NCBI GenBank assembly: GCA_964648795.1
Contig: CAZYMB010000012.1
Coordinates: 1-62,329, forward strand
From: JAHDDW01 sp964648795
Lineage (GTDB): Bacteria > Actinomycetota > Acidimicrobiia > Acidimicrobiales > SZUA-35
Reading direction: 5' to 3'
Length of the DNA: 62,329 bases
Each line of letters starts with the position of its first letter. Position 1 is the first letter of the stretch. Positions 41,062-51,101 of the stretch are shown piece by piece. Position numbers and translations under genes: made by a program. The notes under the pieces are model-generated. The model ran no database searches, was not told where the DNA came from, and was given only the letters and a program-made list of their open reading frames with translations.

Positions 41062-42360
41062 GTGGGAACAATAGTAATCAAAGGTGGAAAGATCGTCGAT
41101 GGGAGATCAAGTCATATGGCTGACATCCTTGTTGACTCCAGTACTGGCGAAATTGTGGAAGTTGGCGATGATCTGTCTGGTGATCAGACCTTAGATGCTC
41201 AAGGTTGCTGTGTTTCTCCAGGCTTCGTTGATATGCACGCTCATCTTCGTGAGCCGGGCGGCGAAGCAGCCGAGACAATCGAGACCGGTTCACGAACGGC
41301 TGCACTTGGGGGCTACACAGCAGTTGTGGCTATGCCTAATACAAACCCAACGATAGATTCTGCGAGTGTTGTCGCGGATGTGTTGGCGCTGGCGAAAGAT
41401 GGGCTGTGCCACATTTCGCCTTCAGCCGCCATAACAGTTGGACGAGATGGAAATGAACTTACCGGTATTGGCGAACTCTATGATGTCGGAGTCCGCCTAT
41501 TCACCGATGGCGGTACCGCAGTTCAAGATGCTTCAATCATGAGAACGGCGCTTGAGTATGCCAAGGGGATCGCAGCAGCTGGCGACTCCGACATACTCTT
41601 TGCACAGCACTGTGAAGTATCAGGACTTTCAGCAGGCGGAGTAATGAACGAAGGTGAATGGTCAACCAAACTCGGCCTAGGGGGACAACCCGCCGAAGCT
41701 GAAGAGCTAATGGTGGCCCGAGACATCGCTCTGTCTCGCTTAACCGGAATGCCAATACACATGATGAACGTTTCAACTGCTGGCAGTGTAGAGCTCGTAC
41801 GGCAAGCAAAAGCACAAGAGATCAAAGTAACGGCCGATGCTTGCCCGCATCACTTCACTCTGACCGACGAAGCATGCAAAGATTACGACGCTACTTTCAA
41901 GGTGCACCCGCCACTGCGAACAGATGCTGATGTTGCTGCAATAATTGAAGGCCTAGCAGATGGCACTATTGACGTGATAGCAACAGATCACGCTCCGCAT
42001 GAGTCTCATACTAAACAGATGCCATTCGACCAGGCACCTCCTGGAATGATAGGACTAGAAACAGCCTTTGGTCTTGCAAACACTCAACTCGGTTTAGACC
42101 CAGTTGAAATAGTCGATCTTATGTCGATTCGTCCGGCCGAGCTCGCTGGCTTATCTGAGCGCCACGGCCGCCCAGTGGTTGCTGGAGAGCCAGCTAACCT
42201 AACAGTATTTGATCCAACAAAGAAATGGACAGTTGATGGAGCGAACACAGCTTCTCGGTCGAGTAACTGTCCGTTTGATCAGATGGAGTTAACAGGAAAA
42301 GTTAGACACACCATATTCGAAGGCGAAGCAGTTGTAATAGAAGGAGAGGCTCAAAGATGA
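41062..42360 (+). CDS. pyrC: Dihydroorotase
   Basis: Cyclises carbamoyl aspartate. The amidohydrolase fold has the zinc motif DMHAHLREPG (HxH), further metal ligands in FAQHCEVS and CPHHFTL, and DVIATDHAPHE with the last catalytic Asp. The 432-residue length matches class I dihydroorotases. It starts at GTG 2 nt after pyrB, and its stop overlaps carA by 4 nt. Confidence 0.95.
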   Translation: MGTIVIKGGKIVDGRSSHMADILVDSSTGEIVEVGDDLSGDQTLDAQGCCVSPGFVDMHAHLREPGGEAAETIETGSRTAALGGYTAVVAMPNTNPTIDSASVVADVLALAKDGLCHISPSAAITVGRDGNELTGIGELYDVGVRLFTDGGTAVQDASIMRTALEYAKGIAAAGDSDILFAQHCEVSGLSAGGVMNEGEWSTKLGLGGQPAEAEELMVARDIALSRLTGMPIHMMNVSTAGSVELVRQAKAQEIKVTADACPHHFTLTDEACKDYDATFKVHPPLRTDADVAAIIEGLADGTIDVIATDHAPHESHTKQMPFDQAPPGMIGLETAFGLANTQLGLDPVEIVDLMSIRPAELAGLSERHGRPVVAGEPANLTVFDPTKKWTVDGANTASRSSNCPFDQMELTGKVRHTIFEGEAVVIEGEAQR

Positions 42361-43457
42361 GTTCACGAAGACAAGGTTTACTTGTGCTTGCAGATGGCAC
42401 CCGTTTCGAAGGGGAGTATCTGGGGGCTGATATTGCCGAACCTATTTCGGGCGAGGTGGTTTTTCACACGGCAATGTCGGGCTATCAGGAAGTGTTGACA
42501 GACCCAAGCTACGCAGGTCAAATTGTTTCTTTCACATATCCGCATATTGGGAACTACGGCATTTCAACCGACGCTAGTGAATCGAAGATGACGGCTGTGC
42601 GTGGAATGATTGCCCGTGATGTTAGTCAGACTGCATCAAACTGGTCCAGCGAACAAACTCTGCCTGAGTTTCTAGCAGAACGTAATCTTGGGTGCCTCAG
42701 CGGTGTCGATACAAGAAAGCTAACAAAGCAGATTCGTGACACTGGAGCCATGCCAGGAGCCTTTGGACCCCTCGATGCCTTTGACGAGCAAACTCTTGTT
42801 GGGGCAGCTGAAACTGAACTAGGAACCGACGGCGTAGATTTAGTCGCCCAGGTAACGACTAAAGAACCATATGTGGTTGGTTCTGGTGAACGTAACATTG
42901 TGGCTCTTGACTTCGGAATAAAGCAATCGATCCTAGACCAGTTAGCCGAGCTTGGAACCGTCACTGTCTTGCCAGCAAGCACTACCGCTGCAGAAGTATT
43001 GGCTCACAACCCAAATGGCGTGTTCTTGTCAAACGGCCCCGGCGATCCAACAGTGGTAACTTACGCGATCCACACAGTGAGAGATCTGGTTGGCAAAGTA
43101 CCAATATTTGGAATTTGTCTAGGTCATCAGTTGCTCTCACTAGCGATCGGAGCCGAGGTCATAAAACTAGGTTTCGGGCATCACGGGGCGAACCACCCAG
43201 TCATGAACATGGGTAACAGCGAAGTAGAAATCACTTCACAAAATCATAACTTTGCTGTTGATCCTGCAACACTTGGCGAAGGAGTCGAAGTGACTCACAT
43301 CAACCTGAATGATCAGGTATGTCAGGGAATCGCTATTCCTGCCAAGTACGCCTTTAGCGTGCAACACCACCCTGAGGCCAATCCAGGGCCGAACGACAGT
43401 ACCTACCTATTCACCGAATTTAGAGAATTGATGGATAACTATGCCAAAAAGAACTGA
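42357..43457 (+). CDS. carA: Carbamoyl-phosphate synthase small subunit
   Basis: Glutaminase subunit, 366 residues. The N-terminal domain starts GLLVLADGTRFEGEYLGA and has GEVVFHTAMSGYQEVLTDPSY. The class I amidotransferase domain has the nucleophile Cys in GICLGHQLLSLA and HHPEANPGP near the end. It overlaps the carB start by 17 nt. Confidence 0.97.
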   Translation: MSSRRQGLLVLADGTRFEGEYLGADIAEPISGEVVFHTAMSGYQEVLTDPSYAGQIVSFTYPHIGNYGISTDASESKMTAVRGMIARDVSQTASNWSSEQTLPEFLAERNLGCLSGVDTRKLTKQIRDTGAMPGAFGPLDAFDEQTLVGAAETELGTDGVDLVAQVTTKEPYVVGSGERNIVALDFGIKQSILDQLAELGTVTVLPASTTAAEVLAHNPNGVFLSNGPGDPTVVTYAIHTVRDLVGKVPIFGICLGHQLLSLAIGAEVIKLGFGHHGANHPVMNMGNSEVEITSQNHNFAVDPATLGEGVEVTHINLNDQVCQGIAIPAKYAFSVQHHPEANPGPNDSTYLFTEFRELMDNYAKKN

Positions 43458-46400
43458 TATAGAGACAATCCTAGTGATCGGCTCAGGTCCGATCGTTATC
43501 GGTCAAGCTTGCGAGTTCGACTATTCGGGCACCCAGGCATGCCAGGTCTTGCAACAAGAGGGTTACCGCGTTGTTCTAGCTAACTCAAACCCAGCAACAA
43601 TAATGACCGACCCAGCGTTCGCTGACGCCACCTATGTTGAGCCTCTGACTCTTGAGATTCTTACTAAAATTATCGAAACTGAACGCCCAGATGCACTGCT
43701 ACCTACATTGGGTGGTCAGACTGCACTGAATTTGAGCATGGAGCTAGTTGAGGCAGGTGTGCTCGACAAATATGACGTTGAACTAATCGGTGCGAACGCT
43801 GAAGCAATCGAGACAGCCGAAGATCGCTCAAAGTTTAAAGAGGCAATGATTGAGATCGGTCTAGACGTTCCACGCAGTGGCGTTGCCCATACAACAGAAG
43901 AAGCCGACCAAGTTATCGCCGAAATAGGTCTTCCAGTAGTCGTGCGACCTGCTTACATCCTTGGCGGTAAAGGAACGGGCATTGCCACAACCTCCGAAGA
44001 GTTCGTCAAGATAGCGAAGAACGGGCTGGCCGCAAGTCCTATCTCGGAGATCTTGATTGAGGAATCAATCGCTGGTTGGAAAGAGTACGAATTAGAAGTC
44101 ATGCGTGACTCAGCGGATAACCAAGTCATCATCTGTGGAATCGAAAACGTAGATCCAATGGGCGTCCACACCGGTGATTCAATTACGGTCGCTCCGATTC
44201 AGACGTTAACTGATACCGAGTATCAGCAGTTGCGTGACGCTTCGTTCGCATGTTTGCGCCGAGTCGGTGTCGAGACAGGTGGCTCAAATGTGCAGTTCGC
44301 AGTCGATCCCGAGTCAGGTCGTTGGGTTGTAATCGAGATGAACCCAAGAGTCTCTAGGTCAAGTGCGTTGGCATCTAAGGCAACGGGCTTTCCTATTGCC
44401 AAAATTGCAGCGAAGTTGGCAGTCGGTTACACCTTGGACGAAATTCCAAATGACATAACTAAGAAGACTCCAGCGAGTTTCGAACCAGTTATCGACTATG
44501 TGGTCACAAAGATACCGAAGTGGGCGTTTGAGAAATTGCCTGGCACTCCAGCGGTCCTTGGAACAGCAATGCAATCGGTTGGCGAAGTTATGGCAATCGG
44601 AAGAACATTTTCTGAGTCGCTTCAAAAAGCGTGTCGCTCTCTTGAGGCTGGCCATACCGGCCTTAACTGTTCTACGAGCGAATCAAGATTCGATTCCGTC
44701 ACAGACGAACAGCTCTTAGCTGATATTTCAATCGGGACACCAGATCGTATCTTTGCAACAGCTGAAGCTTTGCGACGGGGCATCGACATTGAGACGGTAT
44801 TTGAATCAACTAAGATAGACCCATGGTTCTTGACTCAAATGCAATCAATCGTCGATAAACGAAACGAGATTGAGTCGTGGGACTTAGGGGCTGCTACAAA
44901 GCTTGACTGGAAGCTTGCAAAGCAGGCTGGTTTCTCTGATGCACAAATTGGGTATTTACATGATGTTTCAGAAGATGAGATTCGAAAAATGCGCCTCGGT
45001 ATGGGTGTGAAACCCACCTACAAGACCGTCGATACATGTGGTGGTGAGTTCGAAGCTAACACCCCTTACTACTACTCGACCTATGAAGACGAGGACGAAG
45101 TAGCGGTGAGTGACAAGCCTAAGGTCATTATCTTAGGATCAGGTCCGAACCGTATTGGGCAAGGCATCGAGTTTGACTATTGTTGTGTGCACGCAAGCTA
45201 TGCGCTTTCGGAAGCTGGATATGAAACAATTATGGTCAACTGCAACCCAGAGACCGTGTCTACAGACTATGACACTTCAGATCGACTCTATTTCGAGCCA
45301 ATTACTCTTGAGGATGTAACCAACATTATCGAAGCCGAACAGCCCAAGGGAGTTATTGTCTCGCTCGGGGGTCAGACACCGCTGAAGCTTGCTGGCTTAT
45401 TGCCCGAAGAACTTGTTCTCGGTACTACGGCAGCATCGATTGATTTGGCCGAAGACCGAGATGAGTGGAATCAACTATGCGAACGCCTTGGTATCCCACA
45501 ACCAGCTGGAAGCACGGCGGCTTCTCCGGAAGAAGCAGTTGAGGTAGCCAATAGCGTTGGCTACCCAGCCTTAGTGAGACCCAGTTATGTACTTGGTGGT
45601 AGAGCTATGGAGATTGTCTATTCAGAAAAGGGACTTCGCAGCGCATTGGAAGCAATGGAAGTAGAAGGAAGCCTGGGCAGAGAGGGCGGCTTGTCAGCTG
45701 ATCGTCCTGTCTTGGTAGATAAGTTTGCTGAAGGGGCAATAGAAGTTGACTTTGACGCAATCAGAGATTCATCTGGTGAGTTCATTGTGGGCGGAATCAT
45801 GGAACACGTTGAGGAAGCCGGCATTCATTCCGGCGACTCTGCTTGTATGTTGCCACCGCAAAATCTTAGTGCGCAGACTCAAGAGCAGCTAAAGGTTTAC
45901 GCTCAGCAAATTGCTGACGCCTTAGATGTAGTTGGGCTCATTAATATCCAGTTCGCTATTACTCATAGTGATGACAAAGATGAGATCTTCGTAATTGAAG
46001 CCAACCCAAGAGCATCTCGTACGGTTCCGTTTGTGTCCAAGGCAACATCAGTTCCATTGGCCAAAGTTGCATCAAGGGTAATGGCTGGCGAAATGCTAGT
46101 TGATCTTAGAAAAGAAGGAATTCTGGAAATTGCGGATCATTCATACGTTGCTATTAAAGAAGCTGTATTGCCCTTTAACCGGTTCCCGCTAACAGACTCT
46201 CTGCTTGGACCTGAAATGAAATCAACCGGTGAGGTGATGGGTATCGATGAGAATCCTGGCTTGGCGTTCATCAAGTCACAGCTAGCTGCAGGAATGGCTA
46301 GCCCCGGTGATAGTGCCGGCAAGGTCTTCCTTTCGTTGGCAGATCGAGATAAAATTAGAGGTGTTGAGGTAGCGAAACAATTGATTTCGCTTGGCTACAC

Positions 46401-46722
46401 GATGGTGGCGACTGCTGGTACTGCAAAAGCACTCAAAGATGCGGGCCTATCTGTAGAGACGATTGTTAACAGACTCAGTGATTCAGACTCGGGAACAATT
46501 CTGGAGCTTATTGAAGCTGGCGAAATTGCAATTGTTATTAACACACCACGCGGTCGTGGGGCCCGCGCTGACGGGGCGTATATTCGCCTCGCTGCTGGAG
46601 ACGCTTCGATACCACTACTAACAGCTATCTCTGGTGCAGAATCGCTTGCTAAGGGCCTAATCGAGTCAAAGGTCACGCCGTTTAGCGTCCGTCCGCTGCA
46701 ATCAATTCACGTTGGCGGATAG
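43441..46722 (+). CDS. carB: Carbamoyl-phosphate synthase large subunit
   Basis: Makes carbamoyl phosphate from bicarbonate, ammonia and two ATP. The 1093-residue protein contains two homologous ATP-grasp halves, each opening with ILVIGSGPIVIGQACEFDYS and IILGSGPNRIGQGIEFDY respectively. Each half has its LGG(K/R) loop (YILGGKGTG; YVLGGRAMEI). The C-terminal allosteric domain of MGS-like fold holds KVFLSLADRDK and NTPRGRGARADG. It has no frameshift and starts within carA. Confidence 0.97.
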   Translation: MPKRTDIETILVIGSGPIVIGQACEFDYSGTQACQVLQQEGYRVVLANSNPATIMTDPAFADATYVEPLTLEILTKIIETERPDALLPTLGGQTALNLSMELVEAGVLDKYDVELIGANAEAIETAEDRSKFKEAMIEIGLDVPRSGVAHTTEEADQVIAEIGLPVVVRPAYILGGKGTGIATTSEEFVKIAKNGLAASPISEILIEESIAGWKEYELEVMRDSADNQVIICGIENVDPMGVHTGDSITVAPIQTLTDTEYQQLRDASFACLRRVGVETGGSNVQFAVDPESGRWVVIEMNPRVSRSSALASKATGFPIAKIAAKLAVGYTLDEIPNDITKKTPASFEPVIDYVVTKIPKWAFEKLPGTPAVLGTAMQSVGEVMAIGRTFSESLQKACRSLEAGHTGLNCSTSESRFDSVTDEQLLADISIGTPDRIFATAEALRRGIDIETVFESTKIDPWFLTQMQSIVDKRNEIESWDLGAATKLDWKLAKQAGFSDAQIGYLHDVSEDEIRKMRLGMGVKPTYKTVDTCGGEFEANTPYYYSTYEDEDEVAVSDKPKVIILGSGPNRIGQGIEFDYCCVHASYALSEAGYETIMVNCNPETVSTDYDTSDRLYFEPITLEDVTNIIEAEQPKGVIVSLGGQTPLKLAGLLPEELVLGTTAASIDLAEDRDEWNQLCERLGIPQPAGSTAASPEEAVEVANSVGYPALVRPSYVLGGRAMEIVYSEKGLRSALEAMEVEGSLGREGGLSADRPVLVDKFAEGAIEVDFDAIRDSSGEFIVGGIMEHVEEAGIHSGDSACMLPPQNLSAQTQEQLKVYAQQIADALDVVGLINIQFAITHSDDKDEIFVIEANPRASRTVPFVSKATSVPLAKVASRVMAGEMLVDLRKEGILEIADHSYVAIKEAVLPFNRFPLTDSLLGPEMKSTGEVMGIDENPGLAFIKSQLAAGMASPGDSAGKVFLSLADRDKIRGVEVAKQLISLGYTMVATAGTAKALKDAGLSVETIVNRLSDSDSGTILELIEAGEIAIVINTPRGRGARADGAYIRLAAGDASIPLLTAISGAESLAKGLIESKVTPFSVRPLQSIHVGG

Positions 46723-46805
46723 GCCTAGATTATTTCGATGTGCCCCACATAGCTTCGGCGAGGCGACTATTCTCTTTTACGGGTTGGAAGAAAAGGAAAT
46801 TGTAA

Positions 46806-47510
46806 ATGAGTTCTGAAACAGCAGCAGGTTTATCACCAGAATTACGTTCGAAAATGGTACTTGCACTTGACGTAGATGACCTTGTAGAGGCAATGCGCTT
46901 AGCTAAGCAGCTTTCTCCTTGGTTTGGGGTCGTCAAAGTCGGTTTGGAGCTGTTCTCGGCTGCAGGGCCAGATGCCGTTGGCGCACTAGTCGATAAAGAC
47001 TTCGACGTGTTCTTAGATCTCAAGCTTCATGACATTCCAACAACTGTTGGCAAAGCGGCTCGTGTTGCCGGTGCTTTAGGAGCCAAGTACTTAACTATGC
47101 ACGCTCATGGTGGCGAAGCAATGCTTCGTGCGGGAGTCGAAGGTTTGGTCGAAGGTGCGACCCGTGCAGACTTGGAGCTGCCAAAGGCTATTGCTATCAC
47201 AGTACTAACCTCGGACTCAGATGCTCCTGAGCATATTGTTCCTAACCGACTGCGTGTAGCAGTCGAATCTGGATGCGCTGGCATTGTTTGTTCTGCTAGA
47301 GACTTAAAAGACATACGAGAGCTTGCTCCTCGCACTCTCAGAGTTACTCCCGGCATTCGAGCCGAAGGGTCAGAACAGCACGATCAACCAAAGGCTGTTA
47401 CTCCTCGCATGGCGCTTGATGAAGGCGCAGATCTTATGGTGATCGGTCGTGCTGTAACTTTGGCCGATGATCCGGCGGCGGCTGCTGCGAAACTATTCGC
47501 AGACCTATAG
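46806..47510 (+). CDS. pyrF: Orotidine 5'-phosphate decarboxylase
   Basis: Last step of UMP synthesis. The 234-residue TIM barrel carries the catalytic DLKLHDIPTTVGKAA (Lys/Asp array) and RVTPGIRAEGSEQHDQ, which marks the short bacterial (type 1) enzyme rather than the longer type 2 form found in mycobacteria. GGAAATT precedes the ATG. It is 83 nt after carB. The operon has no pyrD, which must be elsewhere. Confidence 0.94.
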   Translation: MSSETAAGLSPELRSKMVLALDVDDLVEAMRLAKQLSPWFGVVKVGLELFSAAGPDAVGALVDKDFDVFLDLKLHDIPTTVGKAARVAGALGAKYLTMHAHGGEAMLRAGVEGLVEGATRADLELPKAIAITVLTSDSDAPEHIVPNRLRVAVESGCAGIVCSARDLKDIRELAPRTLRVTPGIRAEGSEQHDQPKAVTPRMALDEGADLMVIGRAVTLADDPAAAAAKLFADL

Positions 47511-47526
47511 ATCGTAGAACAGGCCG

Positions 47527-47820
47527 ATGGCTCAAAGTACTGACGAAATCTTTGGTCAGATAGGCCAACTTCTTCGTGTCTGGGATGAACTTTTCGATGA
47601 GCTTGGCAAAGGTTTGCCGCTGTCCCAGGTTTTTGAGACTGCGCAAACAGATAACTCCATAGCAAGCTGCAAACTACTCAAATGTTTAGACGCTCTCCCC
47701 GAGGCACGTAAAGTCGACAACCGTCGCTTTATGGCTAGCAATGGGTTGGATGAGCGTATTAAACTCTTAGACATGTCTGATCAGCAGAGAGCTTTAGTTC
47801 TGGAGAAATACAATGGCTGA
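47527..47820 (+). CDS. mihF: Actinobacterial integration host factor (mIHF-like), divergent
   Basis: The 97-residue protein sits between pyrF and gmk, the usual place of mihF. It can be aligned with mycobacterial mIHF through LGKGLPLSQVFETAQTD (mIHF: KRGGTNLTQVL...), LLKCLDALPEARKV, and the end LLDMSDQQRALVLEKY. mIHF is a nucleoid protein needed for phage L5 integration and DNA compaction. The identity looks low and the residues in the basic N-terminal helix differ; here it is acidic (EIFGQIGQLLRVWDELFDEL), so DNA-binding strength may be lower. The stop overlaps gmk. Confidence 0.75.
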   Translation: MAQSTDEIFGQIGQLLRVWDELFDELGKGLPLSQVFETAQTDNSIASCKLLKCLDALPEARKVDNRRFMASNGLDERIKLLDMSDQQRALVLEKYNG

Positions 47821-48370
47821 GGATGGGCTAGTCATTGTAATCTCGGGCCCCGGTGGTGTAGGGAAGTCAACCGTAGTGTCACGTCTAGTCGAGACTCACC
47901 CCAACTTATTGTTGAGTCGATCTTGGACCACTCGTGATCGGAGAGAGGGCGAGAGTCATGACGCCTACCATTTCGTGAGCGAGGCCGAATTTGAAACCCA
48001 TATTGCCGAGGGCGGATTCTTGGAACACACTAACTTTTTGGGTAACTACTACGGGACACCTTTGCCTGACCCGGAACAATCTGCAGATCTAATTCTTGAG
48101 ATCGAGGTTGATGGAGCTCGCCAAGTGACCGCCAAGATCCCCGGTGCCTTATTTCTGTTCTTGCAAGCACCGTCTGTTGAAGAGCAAACCATGAGACTTA
48201 CGAAGAGGGGTGACGCTCCTGAAAAGATAGAAGCGCGGCTAGCTAAATCTGCCGAGGAAATTAGTGCAGGCGTAGAACTAGGGGCCACAGTAGTAATAAA
48301 CAATGAGCTTGAGGACACGGTGGCCCAGTTGTGGCAGGCAATCCAAGAAGCCAAGGCCCAAAAGTCGTAA
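47813..48370 (+). CDS. gmk: Guanylate kinase
   Basis: Phosphorylates GMP. The 185-residue protein has the P-loop ISGPGGVGKSTVVSRL, the GMP site SRSWTTRDRREGE and YHFVSEAEFE, and the lid region RLTKRGDAPEKIEARLAK. It begins 8 nt inside the mIHF gene end, so translation is likely coupled. Followed by rpoZ. Confidence 0.96.
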   Translation: MAEDGLVIVISGPGGVGKSTVVSRLVETHPNLLLSRSWTTRDRREGESHDAYHFVSEAEFETHIAEGGFLEHTNFLGNYYGTPLPDPEQSADLILEIEVDGARQVTAKIPGALFLFLQAPSVEEQTMRLTKRGDAPEKIEARLAKSAEEISAGVELGATVVINNELEDTVAQLWQAIQEAKAQKS

Positions 48371-48416
48371 CAGGGCTAAATAAGCGCTAGGATTGCGCAA
48401 GCACCGGAGGCATATA

Positions 48417-48725
48417 ATGGCAGATCAGCACGATTCAATGATTCACCCTGAAATTGAGGGGCTAGTAGACAAACTCAATTCTAAATTCAGTCTTTGTACA
48501 GTAGCTGCAGGTCGAGCTAGAGAGATCAATGCGTATTACGGTCTTTTGGGAGACGGGGTAGGGACAATGGTTCCTCCGCAGGTCAACACAGTTGCTCGCA
48601 AGCCTCTCTCTATTGCTTTCGAAGAGATCGCGGCTGAGAAAATCATTCCGGTACAGAAGTCAGAAGAACCAGTTGCTGACGCAGACGGCGAAGATGCGCA
48701 AGATGCAGGTGAAGCCGAAAAATAA
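48417..48725 (+). CDS. rpoZ: RNA polymerase omega subunit
   Basis: The ATG 48417 is preceded by GGAGG at a 6-nt spacing; an upstream in-frame ATG at 48393 lacks this. The 102-residue product shows the omega pattern: IEGLVDKLNSKFSLCTVAAGRAREIN, then RKPLSIAFEEIAAEKI, followed by an acidic Glu/Asp/Ala tail. The neighbours gmk and coaBC are the conserved context. Confidence 0.92.
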   Translation: MADQHDSMIHPEIEGLVDKLNSKFSLCTVAAGRAREINAYYGLLGDGVGTMVPPQVNTVARKPLSIAFEEIAAEKIIPVQKSEEPVADADGEDAQDAGEAEK

Positions 48726-49896
48726 ATCTTTGATAGTTCTTGGGGTCAGCGGTGGTATCGCTGCCTACAAGTCGGTAGGGGTTTGTCGCGGACTCATTAA
48801 AGCGGGCTACGAAGTTGCCACAGTACTAACGCCATCGGCAACAGAGATGGTTGGGGTGAAAACGTTTGCAGCGCTGTCTTCGCGGGCGCCTGTTGTTGAC
48901 ATGTGGAATCATGATCTAGTTTCGCCACACACCGAGCTAGGTCAAGCCGCAGACCTGATCATGATCTATCCGGCGACGGCACGAGTTATTTCAGATTTGG
49001 CAGTCGGACGAAGCGCCGATCCATTGACCGCAACTTGGTTGGCAAGCGAAGCTCCCAAAGTTATCTGCCCTGCCATGCATACCGAAATGTGGAATGCATC
49101 AGCGACCCAGCAGAATGTTTTGACGTTAGAACAAAGAGGCGTAACTGTTGTTGGTCCCGCTGTTGGAGAACTGGCTGGTGGCGACGTAGGGATTGGCAGA
49201 GTAGTCGAGCCGCAAGACGCCGTTGCGGAGGCGCAGTCAGTGATTGAACATTCAACGGAACTTTCAGGGCTGAGAGTTTTGGTTAGCGCTGGAGCAACCA
49301 GAGAACCAATAGACCCAGTTCGCTATATCACAAACCGCTCCACTGGCCTGCAAGGACATGCGATAGCCAAAGCAGCATATGCCCGAGGAGCAGATGTTAC
49401 GGTCGTGACTACATCAGAGCTGCCATTGCCTTTGGGTTTGAAGCGAATTGATGTTGAGACTGCAGCCGAGATGCATCAAGAATTAGACAGTCATATCGAA
49501 TCAGCTGATGTATTTTTCTCAGTCGCTGCAGTTGCGGACTTTGTCCCAGTTGTTTCGGAACATAAGCTGAGAAAGTCTGTTGGTATTGATGGACTTGAGT
49601 GGAGGCGTTCAATCGATATTCTCGCTGAGTTCGGCAAGAACAAGCGAGACGACCAGGTGTTTGTCGGTTTTAGTGCGCAAGATTCTGATGACGCAAGCGT
49701 TGCCATCGAAAAGTTAGAGTCGAAGAACGTTGACATGATAGCGGTGAACAATATCTTGAAAGTAGATGCTGGTTTTGCTGTTGATACAAACACTCTGATT
49801 GTCTACTACAGAGATGGAAAGACGCTAGAGTTAGGTCCAACCAAAAAGACGGTTGCCGCTGCGAAGCTAGTCGATCTAGCGGTACGGGAGCGTTAA
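48703..49896 (+). CDS. coaBC: Phosphopantothenoylcysteine synthetase/decarboxylase CoaBC
   Basis: Bifunctional enzyme of CoA synthesis. The N-terminal flavoprotein half (CoaC) has VLGVSGGIAAYKS, the His in PHTELGQAADL, and PAMHTEMW. The CoaB half has LVSAGATREPIDPVRYITNRSTGLQG and FFSVAAVADFVP. The chosen ATG overlaps the rpoZ end by 23 nt; GTG 48709 or ATG 48694 are equally in frame, so the exact start is uncertain by a few residues. About 397 residues. Confidence 0.95.
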   Translation: MQVKPKNKSLIVLGVSGGIAAYKSVGVCRGLIKAGYEVATVLTPSATEMVGVKTFAALSSRAPVVDMWNHDLVSPHTELGQAADLIMIYPATARVISDLAVGRSADPLTATWLASEAPKVICPAMHTEMWNASATQQNVLTLEQRGVTVVGPAVGELAGGDVGIGRVVEPQDAVAEAQSVIEHSTELSGLRVLVSAGATREPIDPVRYITNRSTGLQGHAIAKAAYARGADVTVVTTSELPLPLGLKRIDVETAAEMHQELDSHIESADVFFSVAAVADFVPVVSEHKLRKSVGIDGLEWRRSIDILAEFGKNKRDDQVFVGFSAQDSDDASVAIEKLESKNVDMIAVNNILKVDAGFAVDTNTLIVYYRDGKTLELGPTKKTVAAAKLVDLAVRER

Positions 49897-49905
49897 GAGG
49901 GGCAT

Positions 49906-51099
49906 ATGAATAGCTACAAGTTCACATCAGAGTCGGTAACCGAAGGTCATCCAGACAAACTCGCCGACCAAATCTCTGATGCAGTGCTTGATGCGCTCCT
50001 CGAACAAGATCCACAGAGTCGGGTTGCATGCGAGACGCTGCTGACAACTGGTCTTGCGGTCGTGTCGGGCGAAGTTTCCACCGCTGCTTATGTCGATATA
50101 GCAAAAGTTGTTCGTCAGACGATTAGTAAGGTTGGCTATAACGATCCAGTACTGGGGTTTGACGGGTCAACCTGTGGAGTGATGGTGACCTTAGACGAGC
50201 AGTCACCTGATATTGCTCAAGGTGTGGATAAAGCCATCGAGATTCGAGATGGCGGCGGAACCGGTGACCCATATGATGAATTAGGGGCCGGCGACCAAGG
50301 AATTATGTTTGGTTATGCCTGCACTGATACCGAAGAGCTAATGCCGCTGCCGATACATCTAGCCCATCGCTTGGCCGAGAAACTTGCTGAGGTTCGTAAA
50401 AGCGGCGAAATCGATTATTTAAGACCAGATGGCAAGACACAGGTTACGTTTGAGTACGAAGACGACAAGCCAGTTCGTGTGGATACTGTTCTAGTCTCTT
50501 CCCAACACGACGACTCGCCAGAAGCTTTAGAAATTGCGACAGACCTTACAGAACTAGTCATCAAACCGACTCTCGGTGAAGACTGGTTCAGTGAAGACAT
50601 TAGGCTACTCATCAACCCCACAGGGCGTTTCGTTATTGGAGGACCAGTCGGTGATGCCGGACTTACTGGTCGAAAAGTCATTGTCGACACTTATGGTGGG
50701 TCAGCACGCCATGGTGGCGGTGCATTCTCTGGGAAAGATCCGTCTAAGGTCGACCGCTCAGCAACCTATGCTGCTCGGTGGGTTGCTAAAAATGTTGTCG
50801 CAGCAGGTGCAGCGCAGCGCTGTGAAATTCAGCTTGCTTATGCAATAGGTGTGGCTAAACCTGTCTCGGTGATGGTTGATGCATTCGGAACCGAAACTGT
50901 CGACCCTTCTAAGATTAATGAAGCAGTTAGCCAAGTATTCGATTTACGCCCAGGTGCAATTATCGATCAGCTTGATTTACTCAGGCCAATCTATTCTGAA
51001 ACAGCTGCCTATGGCCATTTTGGAAGGCCTGCCGGTAACTCCTTCACTTGGGAGCAAACAACTAAAGCATCTGAACTCGCAGCTGTTCTAGACTTATAG
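49906..51099 (+). CDS. metK: S-adenosylmethionine synthetase
   Basis: Makes SAM from methionine and ATP. The 397-residue protein has FTSESVTEGHPDKLADQIS at the start, GAGDQGIMFGYAC, the GGGAFSGKDPSKVDRS loop and DLRPGAII in the C-terminal domain. GAGGGG precedes the ATG. No SAM riboswitch is visible in the 9-nt gap after coaBC. SAM feeds queA and the methyltransferase genes of the window. Confidence 0.97.
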   Translation: MNSYKFTSESVTEGHPDKLADQISDAVLDALLEQDPQSRVACETLLTTGLAVVSGEVSTAAYVDIAKVVRQTISKVGYNDPVLGFDGSTCGVMVTLDEQSPDIAQGVDKAIEIRDGGGTGDPYDELGAGDQGIMFGYACTDTEELMPLPIHLAHRLAEKLAEVRKSGEIDYLRPDGKTQVTFEYEDDKPVRVDTVLVSSQHDDSPEALEIATDLTELVIKPTLGEDWFSEDIRLLINPTGRFVIGGPVGDAGLTGRKVIVDTYGGSARHGGGAFSGKDPSKVDRSATYAARWVAKNVVAAGAAQRCEIQLAYAIGVAKPVSVMVDAFGTETVDPSKINEAVSQVFDLRPGAIIDQLDLLRPIYSETAAYGHFGRPAGNSFTWEQTTKASELAAVLDL

Positions 51100-51101
51100 G
51101 C

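Noticed and set aside
49897..49905. SAM riboswitch before metK
   Set aside because: Only 9 nt separate coaBC and metK; there is no room for one.
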